Positions 10,628-21,616 of a DNA stretch of 64,000 nucleotides are shown here, one piece after another. Position 1 is the stretch's first letter. Each line of letters opens with the position of its first letter. Origin of the DNA: Exophiala sp. HKRS030 (lineage: Eukaryota > Ascomycota > Eurotiomycetes > Chaetothyriales > Herpotrichiellaceae); NCBI GenBank assembly GCA_023897205.1, contig JAHWDD010000003.1:3847665-3911664 (forward strand), in the 5' to 3' direction. The notes beneath the pieces were generated by a model that did not search any database, had not been told where the DNA came from, and saw only the letters and a list, made by a program, of their open reading frames with translations. Made by a program: the position numbers and the translations under genes.

Positions 10628-11184
10628 TCATCCACTAAAGGTATCAGTCACACCAACACTTGCTTCTCCAGCTGCCGCCGTATCCAATGCGATATTCTTG
10701 TTGAGTTTGGTGGTTTCCTCGGCCAATTTGGCAGGATCGGGTTTTCCTTGGGCTCCTTGGATCTGGAGGGCCAGGACCTGTAATTGTAATTTGAGCACCT
10801 TGTTCTGGATCTTTCCATTCTGGACGGCCGTTGTGTCTCCGTCTCCAATGGAGTCAAGGACATCATTAAAGCCACCAGTTCCAGTTTCGGCATCTTCTGC
10901 AATCACGCGTGCGTCTTTGATGATCTGCAGGTCCTCAGCAGAGACATTGGCGAGATCATTTTGATCAACCTGAACAAGTTAGCCATGGTGCTTTGATGTA
11001 TTTGATCCTTGCCACATACAGGGAATTTGGCGTTGACCTTTGCCAAGGCGCCACCAGCTGTTCCATCCGAAATCTGGAATTCACTGTATGGGCGGACTGT
11101 TAGAGCTCGCTTCGTCTTGACTTGAATTGGGCTGGCTGAGGCAATAGCCAAGATGCCCAAAACAATGGCTGCTGAAAACTTCAT
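10628..11184 (-). CDS. Small secreted protein of a widespread ascomycete family
   Basis: Two exons on the minus strand: 11020-11184 and 10628-10969, joined across intron 10970-11019 (GTATGT...TTCAG). The product has 168 residues. It starts with a signal peptide (MKFSAAIVLGILAIASA, cleavage near residue 17-18) followed by a dibasic KR at about 25-26 that could be a propeptide site. The mature part is helical, cysteine-free and charged, with NDLANVSAEDLQIIKDAR, a segment GKIQNKVLKLQLQVLALQIQ and a GEASVGV tail. I recognise this pattern from secreted proteins annotated only as small secreted protein in many Pezizomycotina; no biochemical role is known to me. A TATATAAA box lies upstream, consistent with an inducible promoter. 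Confidence 0.85.
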
Positions 11185-12714
11185 GATGTTGGAATTGAGC
11201 CAGGTGTAAAATGAAGGTAAGTCTTGGAAAAAGAGTGAAGAGAACGAATGGAAAATGCAGAGAAAAGACAGACCAGCTGTTGGAAGATGCAGAAAAGAAA
11301 GTGTTGATGTGCTGGAGAGGTTTCGTTCAATGACAGCGACCGAAGTTGAGTTTATATAGATTCCAAAGGCAAGCTTACCAAAATTCAAACTATACGGCAA
11401 TAACTGCCAAATGGCGACATGCAAGGCATTCCATGCAAGACAGTAGATGGTCACCTCGTGGTGTTGATGCAATGGTGTGGTCGGTTGGGGACTTATGAGA
11501 CTCGAGGTGTGTCGTCGTGATCGCCTCGAGTTTGACACTAGGCGAAACTTGCCCTTGAGGATCTCCACACATTTCTATACCCACATACCTTGATCGAGGA
11601 ATAGACTCTCTCGTTCTATACCGTTTTTGTGACAGGAAGATTGCTGGACCAATGTATGACCGTGCGTGTACCCATTTCTCAGGAGAACTGCGAGTGAAAT
11701 TCTTGCTCTTGAAAATTGCCAAGGACTGGATGCGAGGCTTCAACTAGTCGCTGGCGACGAGCCGCCGTCGCAGATGTCCGATTTACATGTCAACAATGGA
11801 CTTTGAATCGACCTTGGAGTCAAGCAAAGCTAGCCTCGGCGCCATCTCGTGACATCAGAGTCCTATCTCGCAATTTCGCGAGATGCATTGAGCAACGTAT
11901 CAAACGGTGCACTCCTGCCAGGCACCGCACGCTTAGCCCCGGCCGAGTGAAGTTTACAGGTAAGGCTGCGAGCACACCGATTCCCACTTGGCAGTTCAAC
12001 ACCACACTGCCTTTCTATATCGACTGGTTTCCGTGGTCTTGCAGTGCTTGGTACGTCGTGGGTCCCCATTTCTCGAGCTGCTTCGAGTGACTTGGCGGGC
12101 ATGATGAATCTGGATGTCCAAGGGCTTTTGTGGGGTGCATGGGTAACGATGGATTTTAGACCTTTTGGCCTTGAGATTGTGGAAGGCTTGGAGGAATGCT
12201 TACCCACCCGGCCACTTGGTTAATGGAAACTGACAATGTTTCGGGACCAGGGGCTGGCTTGTTTGATATTATGATTTCGCGCCCTCGCTTCGATGTTTTC
12301 GATTTCCGGTTCTAGCACGGAACAAACGGGTTGCAGTCTCGTGGAGTCCTCAACGGCTGATGCCGACTGCTCCGGAGTCTAGAGTCTGGAGTCTGCTGAG
12401 CCGTGGTGAGCCTTGTTGGCGCTTGATCATGTTCAGCCTCCTTGGAAGGCTTTTCGAACGTCATTGGTAAACAGGGCCTAAGGGCGATTAAGGCTAAGTA
12501 TACGAACACAAAAGTGCAATTCGATGCTTCACCGTGAAATTTTTCCCGCTCTTCGTCTCCGACTTTTTCAAAACGGAAAAGAGGTTACGCACGGCACGAC
12601 ACTAAGTATAATCTAGACAACGTTGCTGTCATTCTTTCAAAACCAGCCGGACTGGTCTCTTTACGCTCAAAATAAGATTTCGGGTCTGAGGCTTCCGGCC
12701 CTACGCGGCTCAAG
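11185..12714. other. Divergent intergenic region
   Basis: 1.5 kb between the small secreted protein start (minus) and RPF2 (plus). Apart from the TATA box near 11351 I see no gene. Open frames around 11716-12207 on both strands lack domain features and codon character. Confidence 0.5.
11351..11358 (-). promoter_or_regulatory. TATA box of the small secreted protein gene
   Basis: On the minus strand the sequence reads TATATAAA, 167 bases before the start codon at 11184, with a pyrimidine-rich leader between. TATA boxes of this quality are uncommon upstream of housekeeping genes in filamentous fungi and fit a regulated, highly expressed secreted protein. Confidence 0.55.
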
Positions 12715-13932
12715 ATGTTGAGAGAAGTGTAAGAGAGCACCCCACTGTTACCATGTTTGAAAGCGTATCAAAACTAACACAAATCCCCGGTGGGCAGCAA
12801 ACCTCGAAATGCGCGGACGGCGCGCATTGTCAAAGCACGAGAACCACAACAGGTCGAATCGAGGAAGAGAGTGCTCTTACTACATGGCTCGAAATGTCCA
12901 CAGCCCGTGTCATCTGTACTCAAGACGGTGCATACACTGACGAAACCCGACGCTGTGCAATTGAACAAGAAGAACGAGAACATTTATCCTTTCGAAGATA
13001 CTACGTCCCTGGAGTTTCTGGCCCTCAAGAATGACTGCGGAGTCGTGGTGTTTGGCACACATTCAAAGAAGAGACCGAACAATATCACGGTGCTGAGGAT
13101 ATACGACGGAAAAGTCCTGGACATGGCGGAATTACTGATCCTGCCGTCACCGGAAGAGTCACAGAAGGATGCCAAATTACAGATTGGAGTGGGCATGAAG
13201 CCGTTGGTGCTATTCAGTGGATCACAATGGAACGACACGTCGTCCTCGGCGCAGGCGGCGCAGTACCAGACTCTCAAGTCGATCATGCTGGATCTGTTCC
13301 AGGGCGAAGAAATTACTTCGATTGACGTGGCCGGGTTACAGTTCTTGCTCATGGTCGCCGCGGGCGAGAGTTCGGGAGATCCAGCCGATGTGGACGATCC
13401 AGCCAACAAACCCGTGTTGCACCTACGGTGGTACAAGATCAAGACATTACGGTCGGACAATCCGAAAATCCCTCGTGTTGAACTCGAACCTGTAGGGCCG
13501 ACGTATGATTTCCGAGTCAGTCGATTACGGCAAGCGGATGCTGCGACGATGAAGGATGCATTGAAGCATGGTCGGAGACCAAATGAGGAACGCAGTAAGA
13601 AGAATATTACAACGGATTTGGTCGGCGACAAGATCGGTCGCGTCCACTTGGGCAAGCAGGATCTGTCGACGTTGCAGACACGCAAAATGAAGGGTTTGAA
13701 GAGAGGGAGAGACGAGAGCTTGCCACGTGACGTCGAGGATGATCAAGACGACGATGATATTGTCAGCGAGGATGAGGATATGGCAGATGGTAGAATGGAT
13801 CTGGATGACGATCTGTCCGAGGGTGGGAGCAGTGGAGGTGGAACTGGTGATGAGATCAGTATCGGCGAGGACGATGATGAGGAGATGGTGGATGTGGGCA
13901 ATGAAAAGCCGAAACGACAACGGCTTGTGTGA
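12715..13932 (+). CDS. RPF2: Ribosome biogenesis factor Rpf2 (Brix domain)
   Basis: Two exons, 12715-12728 (14 nt) and 12798-13932; the intron 12729-12797 runs GTAAGA...GGCAG with branch AACTAAC. The spliced protein has 382 residues and begins MLREVKPRNARTARIVK, the expected Rpf2 N-terminus. The Brix domain (about residues 28-245) includes HPFED-like YPFEDTTSLEFLALKNDC, SKKRPNNITVLRIYDGKVLDM and a final core with DKIGRVHLGKQDLSTLQTRK. The C-terminal 80 residues are acidic, with a basic KPKRQRLV end that may serve in nuclear import. Rpf2 with Rrs1 recruits 5S rRNA, uL5 and uL18 to the pre-60S particle in the nucleolus. Confidence 0.95.
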
Positions 13933-15157
13933 GGCGGGGAAACGGTCTAGCAGACCAGATGTGCAGTCTCTAATGAAGCTGCAAGGATTGAATGTCTCCT
14001 TTTCATTGATGGGGCTGATGGATAAGTCAAAAGTGCAAGGCGTTCTCTTGGGATTGTGCTTCAAGGTGTGGGAACATGGCGTTGACCTTTTGATCGGTCG
14101 ATACGGATTCCCAAGGCTTTACCTGTCCTGAAAGGTATTGAAGTTAAACGCCGTCAGGCGACAAGATAGAGACTTTATCAAAAGAAGTCACACCCGCACT
14201 GAAGTGTATCTGAAGATATGTCTAATCTGGAATGTGATATTGTGCTAAGACTTTGGACCGCTTGTGAAGAACAAATCCTGGCTCGCAAGGATACGTCACG
14301 TGGACTTGACATCCGGAGTAGAGTATTTCCGTAAGGCTGAGAAGTCGTGGAAGTCACGAGGTGTCGGGAGGGAGGGCTGACGGAGAATCTATCTACCGGC
14401 GCCTTCGGATTGTTCCGCCGTCGAAAAGCCTTGTTGGCGGCTGTACTCCGTAGTATTTCCACCACTTTTGCCAGCGAGCCGAGGCATAAAGCTTTTTGCA
14501 TGCGGAAGAATTTGGTTTTTTGTGGGGAAAAAAGAAGGCGTCGGACAGTGCACTCCAAAAGTTGGGGGACACTGGGGGCTAAGGAGGCACCCTCGCCGCC
14601 CTCGGACGTCTTTACGGGTGGCCACAGCCCTAGACTCAGTCTGGCTTAGGCACTCTTAGGCGACGGAATTTGGAGGCAGGTTCACATGTATTGAGTATTT
14701 ACCGTGCACCTGGCCCGTGAAACCACAGCCTGTGCCAGTCGTGGCTTCCCTCGATGATGTCGATGGGTTTTTCTGCCATCGCCGAGGTTCCCAAGGTCTC
14801 CACGGTCTCCACGCTCCCAGCATCCAACTTGCAAGTTCCACGAGCCATTCAGTCATTCAGTCATCCAGTCAATTATTGCTTCTCCTCCACCAAATTCTCA
14901 ACTCGATGCTCATTACTGGTCCCTATGCAATCTCATCCAACGGGCACAGACAGAGACACATGCTCATCACAGACGACAGAGCAACACTGCCTTAGCACAT
15001 GCTATTCCCTCCTTCCATCCTCGTGACCTCACTTGTCCCTCTCTACACAATCATCCTCTCTGCGGTACCACCTCCGGCATTCGATTGTTGATGCTGAAGG
15101 ACACATCACATACGACCGCATCTCAATCCTACATAGAAACCCTCCCGCAACACGAAG
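13933..15157. other. Intergenic, co-directional
   Basis: 1.2 kb between RPF2 and the PXMP4-like gene. It holds a TACTCCGTA motif at 14444-14452 and pyrimidine-rich DNA before 15158. No gene recognised; short frames at 14347-14660 overlap on both strands without coding character. Confidence 0.5.
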
Positions 15158-16047
15158 ATGGACGTCATAAAGGTATTGCATCCAGCTACAATCCATTTCA
15201 AGGTGACAAACTTACTCACACAAACCGCCAGGATCAAATCGAGTCCATCATCCTCAATCCCGACCTAGCACCTCTGCTCGCAATCCTCAAAGCCGCCCGC
15301 AATGGCGCCGTCTACGGTGCAAAGGTCCGATTTCCTCATGCCCTTGTCATGGTCATGATGTTCCGGTCGGGTCCTTTTAAGGAAAAAGTGCGGCTTGTGC
15401 TGAAAGCCACCAAACAACATGCCAGCAATCTGGCTAGATTCGCCGTCGTGTATAAGAGTACAATGTTGATCTTGAGGTTGATCAATCCTCTGCGACCTGG
15501 GAAGGAGGGACCATATGATGCATTCTTCGCCGGTTTGGCTGGTGGTTATACTGTCTTTGGAAGGGCGGCACAATCAAGGTAAGATTAAGTCAATCCACTG
15601 CTTGATCACACCAAAAGATCTATGATAGACTTGTATGACTGACTCGACTAAATTTCGATAGTATCAACCAACAAATTGTCATCTATGTTTTCGCCCGTGT
15701 CATCCTGGCACTAGCGAAACTCTCCATCGAGCCCGTCGTTATGACCAGCACCACTCCTACACCCACTTTCTTCACCCAGAGATTATCGCCAGAGATCAAG
15801 GCTAAGATTCAAGCAAACGCCTGGCCAGTCTTTGCTAGTTTCAGTTGGGCTTTTGTCATGTATATTTTCAGGTGGCAGCCCGAGAGCATCCAGCCCAGTC
15901 TGAGGAGTAGCATGAAGTACATGTACGTTGTGAAAGTCTCCAGTCTCGGGAGCCTCAGAGAAGTATCTTTTGCTAATTCACTACTCCAGATATGTCAATT
16001 CGGATTATTGGGATTCATTCCGGAACTTTTTGATCTACAACACTTAG
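15158..16047 (+). CDS. Peroxisomal membrane protein PXMP4/Pmp24-like (Tim17/22/23 family)
   Basis: Four exons, 15158-15172 (15 nt), 15232-15578, 15662-15922 and 15990-16047: 681 nt, 226 residues. Donors are GTATTG, GTAAGA, GTACGT; acceptors CCAG, ATAG, CCAG. The spliced protein starts MDVIKDQIESIILNPDLAPL and carries the conserved AARNGAVYGAKVRFPHALVM, FRSGPFKEK and FFAGLAGGYTVFGR (glycine-rich Tim17-type helices), then PVFASFSWAFVMYIFRW and the closing SDYWDSFRNFLIYNT. PXMP4 is a multi-pass peroxisome membrane protein of unclear transport role. The last exon decides the correct C-terminus: reading through the third intron would give a false end. Confidence 0.93.
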
Positions 16048-16983
16048 GAAAGAAGACGCGGTTCTCTCACTAACCAATACTCGATCTGCATGTATGAAAG
16101 GTGTTTTGGGGATAACGTCATGATAGGTTTAGGAGGGTGGGTATCTATATTGCATACACGAAATCTACAGGTTTCTGTTCCCAGCGGAGAACCTCTGGAA
16201 ATACACTGGAATAGCAAGACGTGGTTCAGCTGCATGCCACGTCTGGAAGATTATGTTGAAAGGGGATTTCTCGAACCGAATACTGGGCCTCATTCTGGAC
16301 CTGTGTCCGACTGCACGGCAGAGATGACTGCCACGCATTACAGAAGACCAACCAATCTTCAGCATCAGCCCAATGCTCGAAGTACGATGTAAATTCAATG
16401 TGTTAACGACCATCTTTTCTCAATTGGGAGCTAGAATTTTCGAGCCGCCCATGATATCTCCAGGTGGACAAGTTTTGTATGGCATGGCATGGCATGGCAT
16501 GGCATGGCATGGCACGGCACGGCACGGTCAGAAACATCAGAGGTCAAATCCTAACAGCTGGAAGAAAGTGTCCTCTGGACCTCTGATATCTAGAAAAAGG
16601 CAATAAATTAAAAAAGACAGGTATTGAATAATACGACGAGCCATTGCTTCATACACGCTCGACGATTCCTTCTGGCGGAGAGACATGCATCAACGACATC
16701 AAAAACATCTCTGGATAGAGACCAGAACACCACAGAACTGCTGTGGTGCATGTATGACAATCACACATATTAAGAAATCCAAGCAAGAAGTCCGTCGATG
16801 AGGACAGAAAAAATAGTTCATGAACACACACCTTAAACTTTTCCCATCCCATTATCCTCACCTTCAAATACCTCCTTTTTTATCCCATTAAATCCCACAC
16901 GAACGCCCGCCCGCCCGCTTGCCCTCCTTTCCACACCCTCTCCTCTGATTTATTCCCGTCCATAATGCCTTTCATCTCAGATC
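16048..16983. other. Intergenic, convergent, with a pentanucleotide repeat
   Basis: 936 bases between facing stop codons. The only feature is the GGCAT/GGCAC microsatellite; the rest looks like 3' untranslated DNA. Confidence 0.5.
16481..16525 (+). repeat. Microsatellite (GGCAT)6 followed by (GGCAC)3
   Basis: Nine consecutive 5-nt units: six GGCAT and then three GGCAC, lying between two genes. The unit switch suggests a point change later spread by slippage. Confidence 0.95.
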
Positions 16984-18521
16984 TCAAGCAAACACACCCG
17001 CATCCCAGCCAGACATGGGCACGGGCAGTGCATACCCCGTGATGGGATCGACCTGTCTTCCCACGTCTCCTGTTCCGCCGGCCGTCGCACAGCCAGCGTC
17101 CGCGCGCCAGTCCCACAGGAACCCCGTCGCCATATCCTCTGGACTCCGCGTATCTTCGAGAGCATAGCTTGGGTTGAGATACGGTTGGGCGGCTAGACTA
17201 CTCGGTGTGTACTGCTGTCGCTGCCGCTGTCGCTGTTGCTGATGTCGATGTGATTGTGATTGTGATTGTGGACGGGCGAAGGTCGGGTCGATGTCCGCCA
17301 GTGGCGGCGTCAATGGGATAATAGATTCCTCGTCTTCGGCGGCGGCGGCAGCGGTAGTCCAGGGGTATTGCATCGGGATATCATTGCTGCTACTGCTGAG
17401 CTCTTCACCTCTGACGCCGCTGGTCCTGTGGTCATCTGTACTGGATGACTGGTGCCGTGACATTGATGACTCGCCGTTGCACGTCCGAGAGAGCATTGGT
17501 GAAGGGATGTATTGTGGCATTGGTGATGAAGTTGCTGCTACTGCTCCTGCGGTTTCGGCGAGGAGAAACGAAGCTTGTGCTGGTGGTGGCGTGGCGATGA
17601 GGGGAGAGTCAAGCGACGTCGACATGGACGCCGATAACGATAACGATAACGACGCTGTCGGCGTGTACACGGCGTTGTTGGCATATGGCGATGCGACGGA
17701 CATGGTCGCTGCGCATAGGGGACGGAGATGTGCTGGGTCGTCGTATGGTTTTCGACCAGTCCTTGCCCCGTAGCCTTGACGTGGGTCGCGCCGTGTCGAG
17801 GGTGTCGGATACGTTGAATACCGGGGCACCTCGATCCTACTGCGCTCGATGTCTGACCTTGATGGGAATTCGTACGGATTGGAATTCGGGCTTGAAGAAG
17901 AGTCAAAGTGGAAGTCGTCTCCTTCGTGGTCTTGTCCATCCGCTTCGTGGCCGTTGCGGTCCTCGTCTTCCCCTTCATCGTCCTCGTCGGCGTCAATCAC
18001 GCCCAGCAGTTCCAGGATCCTGTGCACGCTGGGTTTGCCGTCTACGTCCTCCACGGGTCCGCCGTTCCAGATATGCCCTTTCTGACATAGCGAGTAGAGC
18101 GACAGTACCCCGGCCGCCAGGCATGCTTGTTGATGGACTAGAAAATCGGCGTATCTGTGGGGAATGGGTTAGTCTGCTTGCTTTGATATCTGGGATGTTG
18201 GGAGGAAAGGAAACGAGGCGAGAGGAGACGAGAGATTTGATGGAACGTTTATGAGCTTGTCGTGGCTTACCTCTGGCTGGGACTGGTGGCTTCAGGCTTC
18301 TTTCGGTGCTTGTATGTACATGGTGTTTTGTCGAGATTGCATCGGTAGCATGGTCTTGCTCCATCGCACTGATGGATTTGTATTAGCAGTGGAAAAGTAG
18401 AAGAGTCGTGCCTCGGTTGAAGGGTTGGTTTCGGCCTCACCTTTGACTTCTTCATTCGACATCGCTCGCACGCCCGTGACACTCGAGCTCGTATACGTTG
18501 ACGGTCGTCGCTTGGCCGCAT
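16984..18521 (-). CDS. Zn2Cys6 (fungal binuclear zinc cluster) transcription factor
   Basis: Three exons on the minus strand: 18441-18521, 18271-18368 and 16984-18154; 1350 nt, 449 residues. Both introns (GTGAGG...CATCAG and GTAAGC...CACAG) fall in or just after the DNA-binding domain. The spliced cluster is a perfect C-x2-C-x6-C-x5-C-x2-C-x6-C: Cys18, Cys21, Cys28, Cys34, Cys37, Cys44, with basic flanks before (RQRIRARVSR) and after (YKHRKKPE). Behind it lies a helical stretch with ADFLVHQQACLAAGVLSL, then an acidic region, serine runs and a Q/R/H-rich tract near residue 360. No fungal-TF middle homology domain is visible, and the protein is short for this class. Targets unknown. Confidence 0.88.
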
Positions 18522-20747
18522 GCTTCAGTGGAATGAGTATGATCCTTATGGTTCAGGCATAGACATGTATTGTTGGACGCTGATCAATATCACTGCTGCT
18601 ACGGCAGGTCTCGTGGTACAAGTAGGAAACACATGCACAGAGAACACATACACGTAAACGCGAACGGCAGCGATTCGCGAACGAGAAATATGCTTCGGCT
18701 TGAGCAGATGCCGAGGTGTGTGGCGTGCATTAACACTCTTCGAGGAACCACATCGAACCATGAAGGGGAGAGGGGAGCCGAGAGGCAGTGCGTGTGCGTG
18801 TCCGTGACCTGGTAGTGGTCCACATGTATATCACGTACATCAGCCTTTCAGAATCTCGTCTCGTCCTGCCCTCTTACCAATACCGCTTGTGTACCAGCAA
18901 TGGATACTTACATAGCAAGGCGTACGGTGGAGACCGCCAATCCAGGGTAAGTTCTGACAAGGTCGTCCGTTTTCTTCATTCAGTGAGATCCAAGGCAGGC
19001 AGGCAAACAGACTTACTCAGTTTCTCGAGCAGACGCCCACGTAAGGTCAGGGCTCGAGCGAAAACCCGCGCCGGTCAGTGTTGCGCATAGCCGGCTTTCT
19101 CTCGGGTTGCTTCGAATGGAAATCCCGAACTTTGGTTTGATTAGTCGAACCACGAGATCCCATGGACGGACTTTGATAAGCAGGACGGTCAAGAGCCCAG
19201 GATCCAAGAGATTGAGTTGACTGATCGAAACACGAACATGAAGATGCAAAATAGACACACCTAACCATGACATGCACGGCAATGATCGTCGTATTTTGGA
19301 CTCAAGCAGGGCATCAAACAGTCCGAAAAATCGAGATATTGGCGTGGAGAAGTCCGTTTCAGGGGGTTTTCCCTCGTATTCACGAGAAAGGCGAGAACAT
19401 GATGCACTTCGGACCACTCGATCGTCGATCAATCTCTTTGAAACCCCGCCGTGTTCAGCACAAGGTTTGTCATGTGCACGCAAGTGATTTTGTTTTCAAC
19501 GGCTGAATTGGGACATTTGCAGAAATAAAGGACACAGTATAGACCATGTTGGGATCGTCCAACGTCTTTTCTCACAACTTCCAATTGTAGAATGAGACGG
19601 GGCTGGCGAGGAAAGTTTCTTTACTCCTAACTAACTAGTGGGGCCAGGCCCGTGCGACGGACTGCCAGCCACATTTCACAAAGTTGCACAAGCGAGAAGC
19701 GTAGGTGGAATGATGATTATGCAAAACGCCTAGCTAGTTGGCGTCATATGCCTTGAACCGAATGCGGTGCTGAAGGGGGAAACCCGAGGTCCATGCAAGG
19801 TATTTCTTTCTCTTGTCTCTGTTCATTTCCCAGTCCTAAATGCCCCGAAGGACCAAAAAAATAATCCGTTTGCACATGCCAGTAGAAATTAGCTGCGGAC
19901 TCGCTAGAGACCCGCTGAACGGGATAGACCTGGGAAATCATGCCATTGCTGATGCCACCATTGGAATAGATTTTACCTAAACATGTGGGATGTTGGATGT
20001 TGGTGGCTTGTGTTTGAGTTGCTGCACGGACGAATGGACGATGAGACGAGACATACGTAGGCAAAAGACTATGTCGTATCGGAGAGGTAGAGCCGTCGGA
20101 TTGCATATAGACGTTGTTTTCTCAATATTTAGAGTGTGCCGATCAGGGTTCGAAGGATTAAGCATACTACATAAGCTTGCCTCGGGCGTTTGGTATCTAA
20201 CTTTGCCGGTATGATGGCGGTGCCCGCCACCTACGTCCCCTTGACCAAAGGAGATAGAGGCTTGCATAGCGCATCTATATCTTGATTGATGGAAGTGGGG
20301 GTGGAATGGGCGAATGGCCATGATGTTCTGGATGCCAGTGTCGCTCGTGGTCTATAACATCTGGTACGAATCTCTGTGTAGTACATGTGATGATACATTG
20401 TATACTATGTTTTATCTGTGAGGAGCTTGTTCATTGTGACCTCTAGCACCAAGGCCACTGTCACTCCTTTTCTAATGTTCATATCGTGATTGATAACGTA
20501 ACAAGTTTGGGGTATATAAGCTCAAGCCTCCACTAACAGTTGGGCATTGCATACATGTCTGCGTTACTGCGAGCACATCAGATGACTCGACCGGTAATGC
20601 TGTATGGCCTCGATTCCACATTCAGAATTTTCTGCGCGATTGTACAGCCAGTCCAAGCTCGAGGGCCTCGTAGTCCGTGACATTGATCCAGAAGGTGATG
20701 AGACGCCGTAGAGAAAGGAAATCGTCATAAATTTTGGACATTTCCAT
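18522..20747. other. Intergenic
   Basis: 2.2 kb upstream of the Zn2Cys6 gene and past the 3' end of the flavodoxin gene. It contains a TATA-like GTATATAAG at about 20513-20521 with no convincing gene after it. Nothing else supported. Confidence 0.45.
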
Positions 20748-21359
20748 CTAGGAAATTTCAAGAACCAATTGCTTTGCAATCGTGTTTGTCCATTCATCGA
20801 TTTCGTTCCAGTCCCGTAAATCACCGAGCTTGCCACCAATACAACCGTACAATGCTCGAACCGGGAATGAAGTCAAGGAACGCTCTCGCTTGCCAGCGAA
20901 TAAATGATGTTCCCGCACCTTGGGAACCTTTCTGGTAACTGTGTCTCCAATGTTGACGGTTTCCTTCCTCACGACCCTCTTTCGCAACCATTTTGGAGCA
21001 CTGGCAGGTGCCATGCTGACGCTAAATGCCCACACCGGTCGTTTCTGCAGACCCATGGCTTCGATGTCAAGGAACTTGAGGGCGTCTAGTAGCCATCTGT
21101 GAGAATGAACTGCACTTCCGAGTATCACAGCGCTGTAGTTGTCAACGCTGTACACACGATCGACTGGTCGACAATCGACGCCGAACCCATCTGCATGAAG
21201 ACGTGCAGCAATGCGTTCGGCCACTTCCCTTGTTGAGCCCCGTGATGTTGCATATGTAATCAAGATAGGCATTTTGCCGACGAATGTATCTTCACTCGCC
21301 CTGGGAGTGTCTTGAGTAGACATTGAGTCGTGAATGTCTGATGGGTATTTTCTTCTCAA
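20748..21359 (-). CDS. Flavodoxin-domain protein, HemG-like (menaquinone-dependent protoporphyrinogen oxidase type)
   Basis: 203 residues from ATG 21359. The conserved part begins at an internal Met (MPILITYATSRGSTREVAE, about residue 30), and that later Met is a plausible alternative start. TYATSRGST is the FMN-phosphate loop of flavodoxins; YSAVILGSAVHSHRWL and RPVWAFSVSMAP match the other FMN-contacting strands of the HemG family. In bacteria HemG oxidises protoporphyrinogen IX. Fungi normally use the unrelated Hem14, so a heme role is unlikely here; an NAD(P)H- or quinone-linked flavoprotein is a safer description. No transmembrane segment or targeting peptide is obvious. A perfect 14-bp palindrome lies 244 bases upstream. 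Confidence 0.8.
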   Translation of the reverse strand: MRRKYPSDIHDSMSTQDTPRASEDTFVGKMPILITYATSRGSTREVAERIAARLHADGFGVDCRPVDRVYSVDNYSAVILGSAVHSHRWLLDALKFLDIEAMGLQKRPVWAFSVSMAPASAPKWLRKRVVRKETVNIGDTVTRKVPKVREHHLFAGKRERSLTSFPVRALYGCIGGKLGDLRDWNEIDEWTNTIAKQLVLEIS

Positions 21360-21602
21360 TATCTGCTGCTCGTGTCGGGAGAATATTTACAGACCTGTAA
21401 CCAGGTTCGTCAGTGTTGGTGGTTTCGGCCGCGCGTGAGTAGAGTGTCACACGCCGAATATCTGCCTTCGGATGAATTAATTTGAGTGAGAAGTAAGCTG
21501 TTGTTCGACAAACTGCCAGCTCGGGTTCATATGGGTTAGCTGTTGCCGCCATGCTTATGCCACTCGCCGTCATAGACGTCAGCTGATTCACTCCTTCGTT
21601 GA

Positions 21603-21616
21603 TAACCCGCGGGTTA
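21603..21616. promoter_or_regulatory. Perfect 14-bp palindrome TAACCCGCGGGTTA
   Basis: A self-complementary site upstream of the flavodoxin gene start (minus strand), with everted/inverted CCG/CGG triplets at its core. Such triplet palindromes are the usual targets of dimeric Zn2Cys6 factors. The palindrome is seen; the binding role is inferred. Confidence 0.45.

Noticed and set aside
11716..12207. Facing frames of 114-124 residues in the intergenic region
   Set aside because: They overlap each other on opposite strands, with no domains, signal peptide or splice context.
13525..14064. 179-residue minus-strand frame opposite RPF2
   Set aside because: It overlaps the Brix-domain gene and its composition (Ile/His/Thr-rich) comes from the antisense of acidic codons.
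17291..17773. 160-residue plus-strand frame opposite the Zn2Cys6 gene
   Set aside because: It is the antisense of a serine/alanine-rich low-complexity region, which produces long shadow frames.
20513..20680. TATA-like GTATATAAG followed by a 41-codon plus-strand frame starting MSALLRAHQMTRP
   Set aside because: The frame is short, ends opposite the 3' end of the flavodoxin gene, and I could not find a matching downstream exon.
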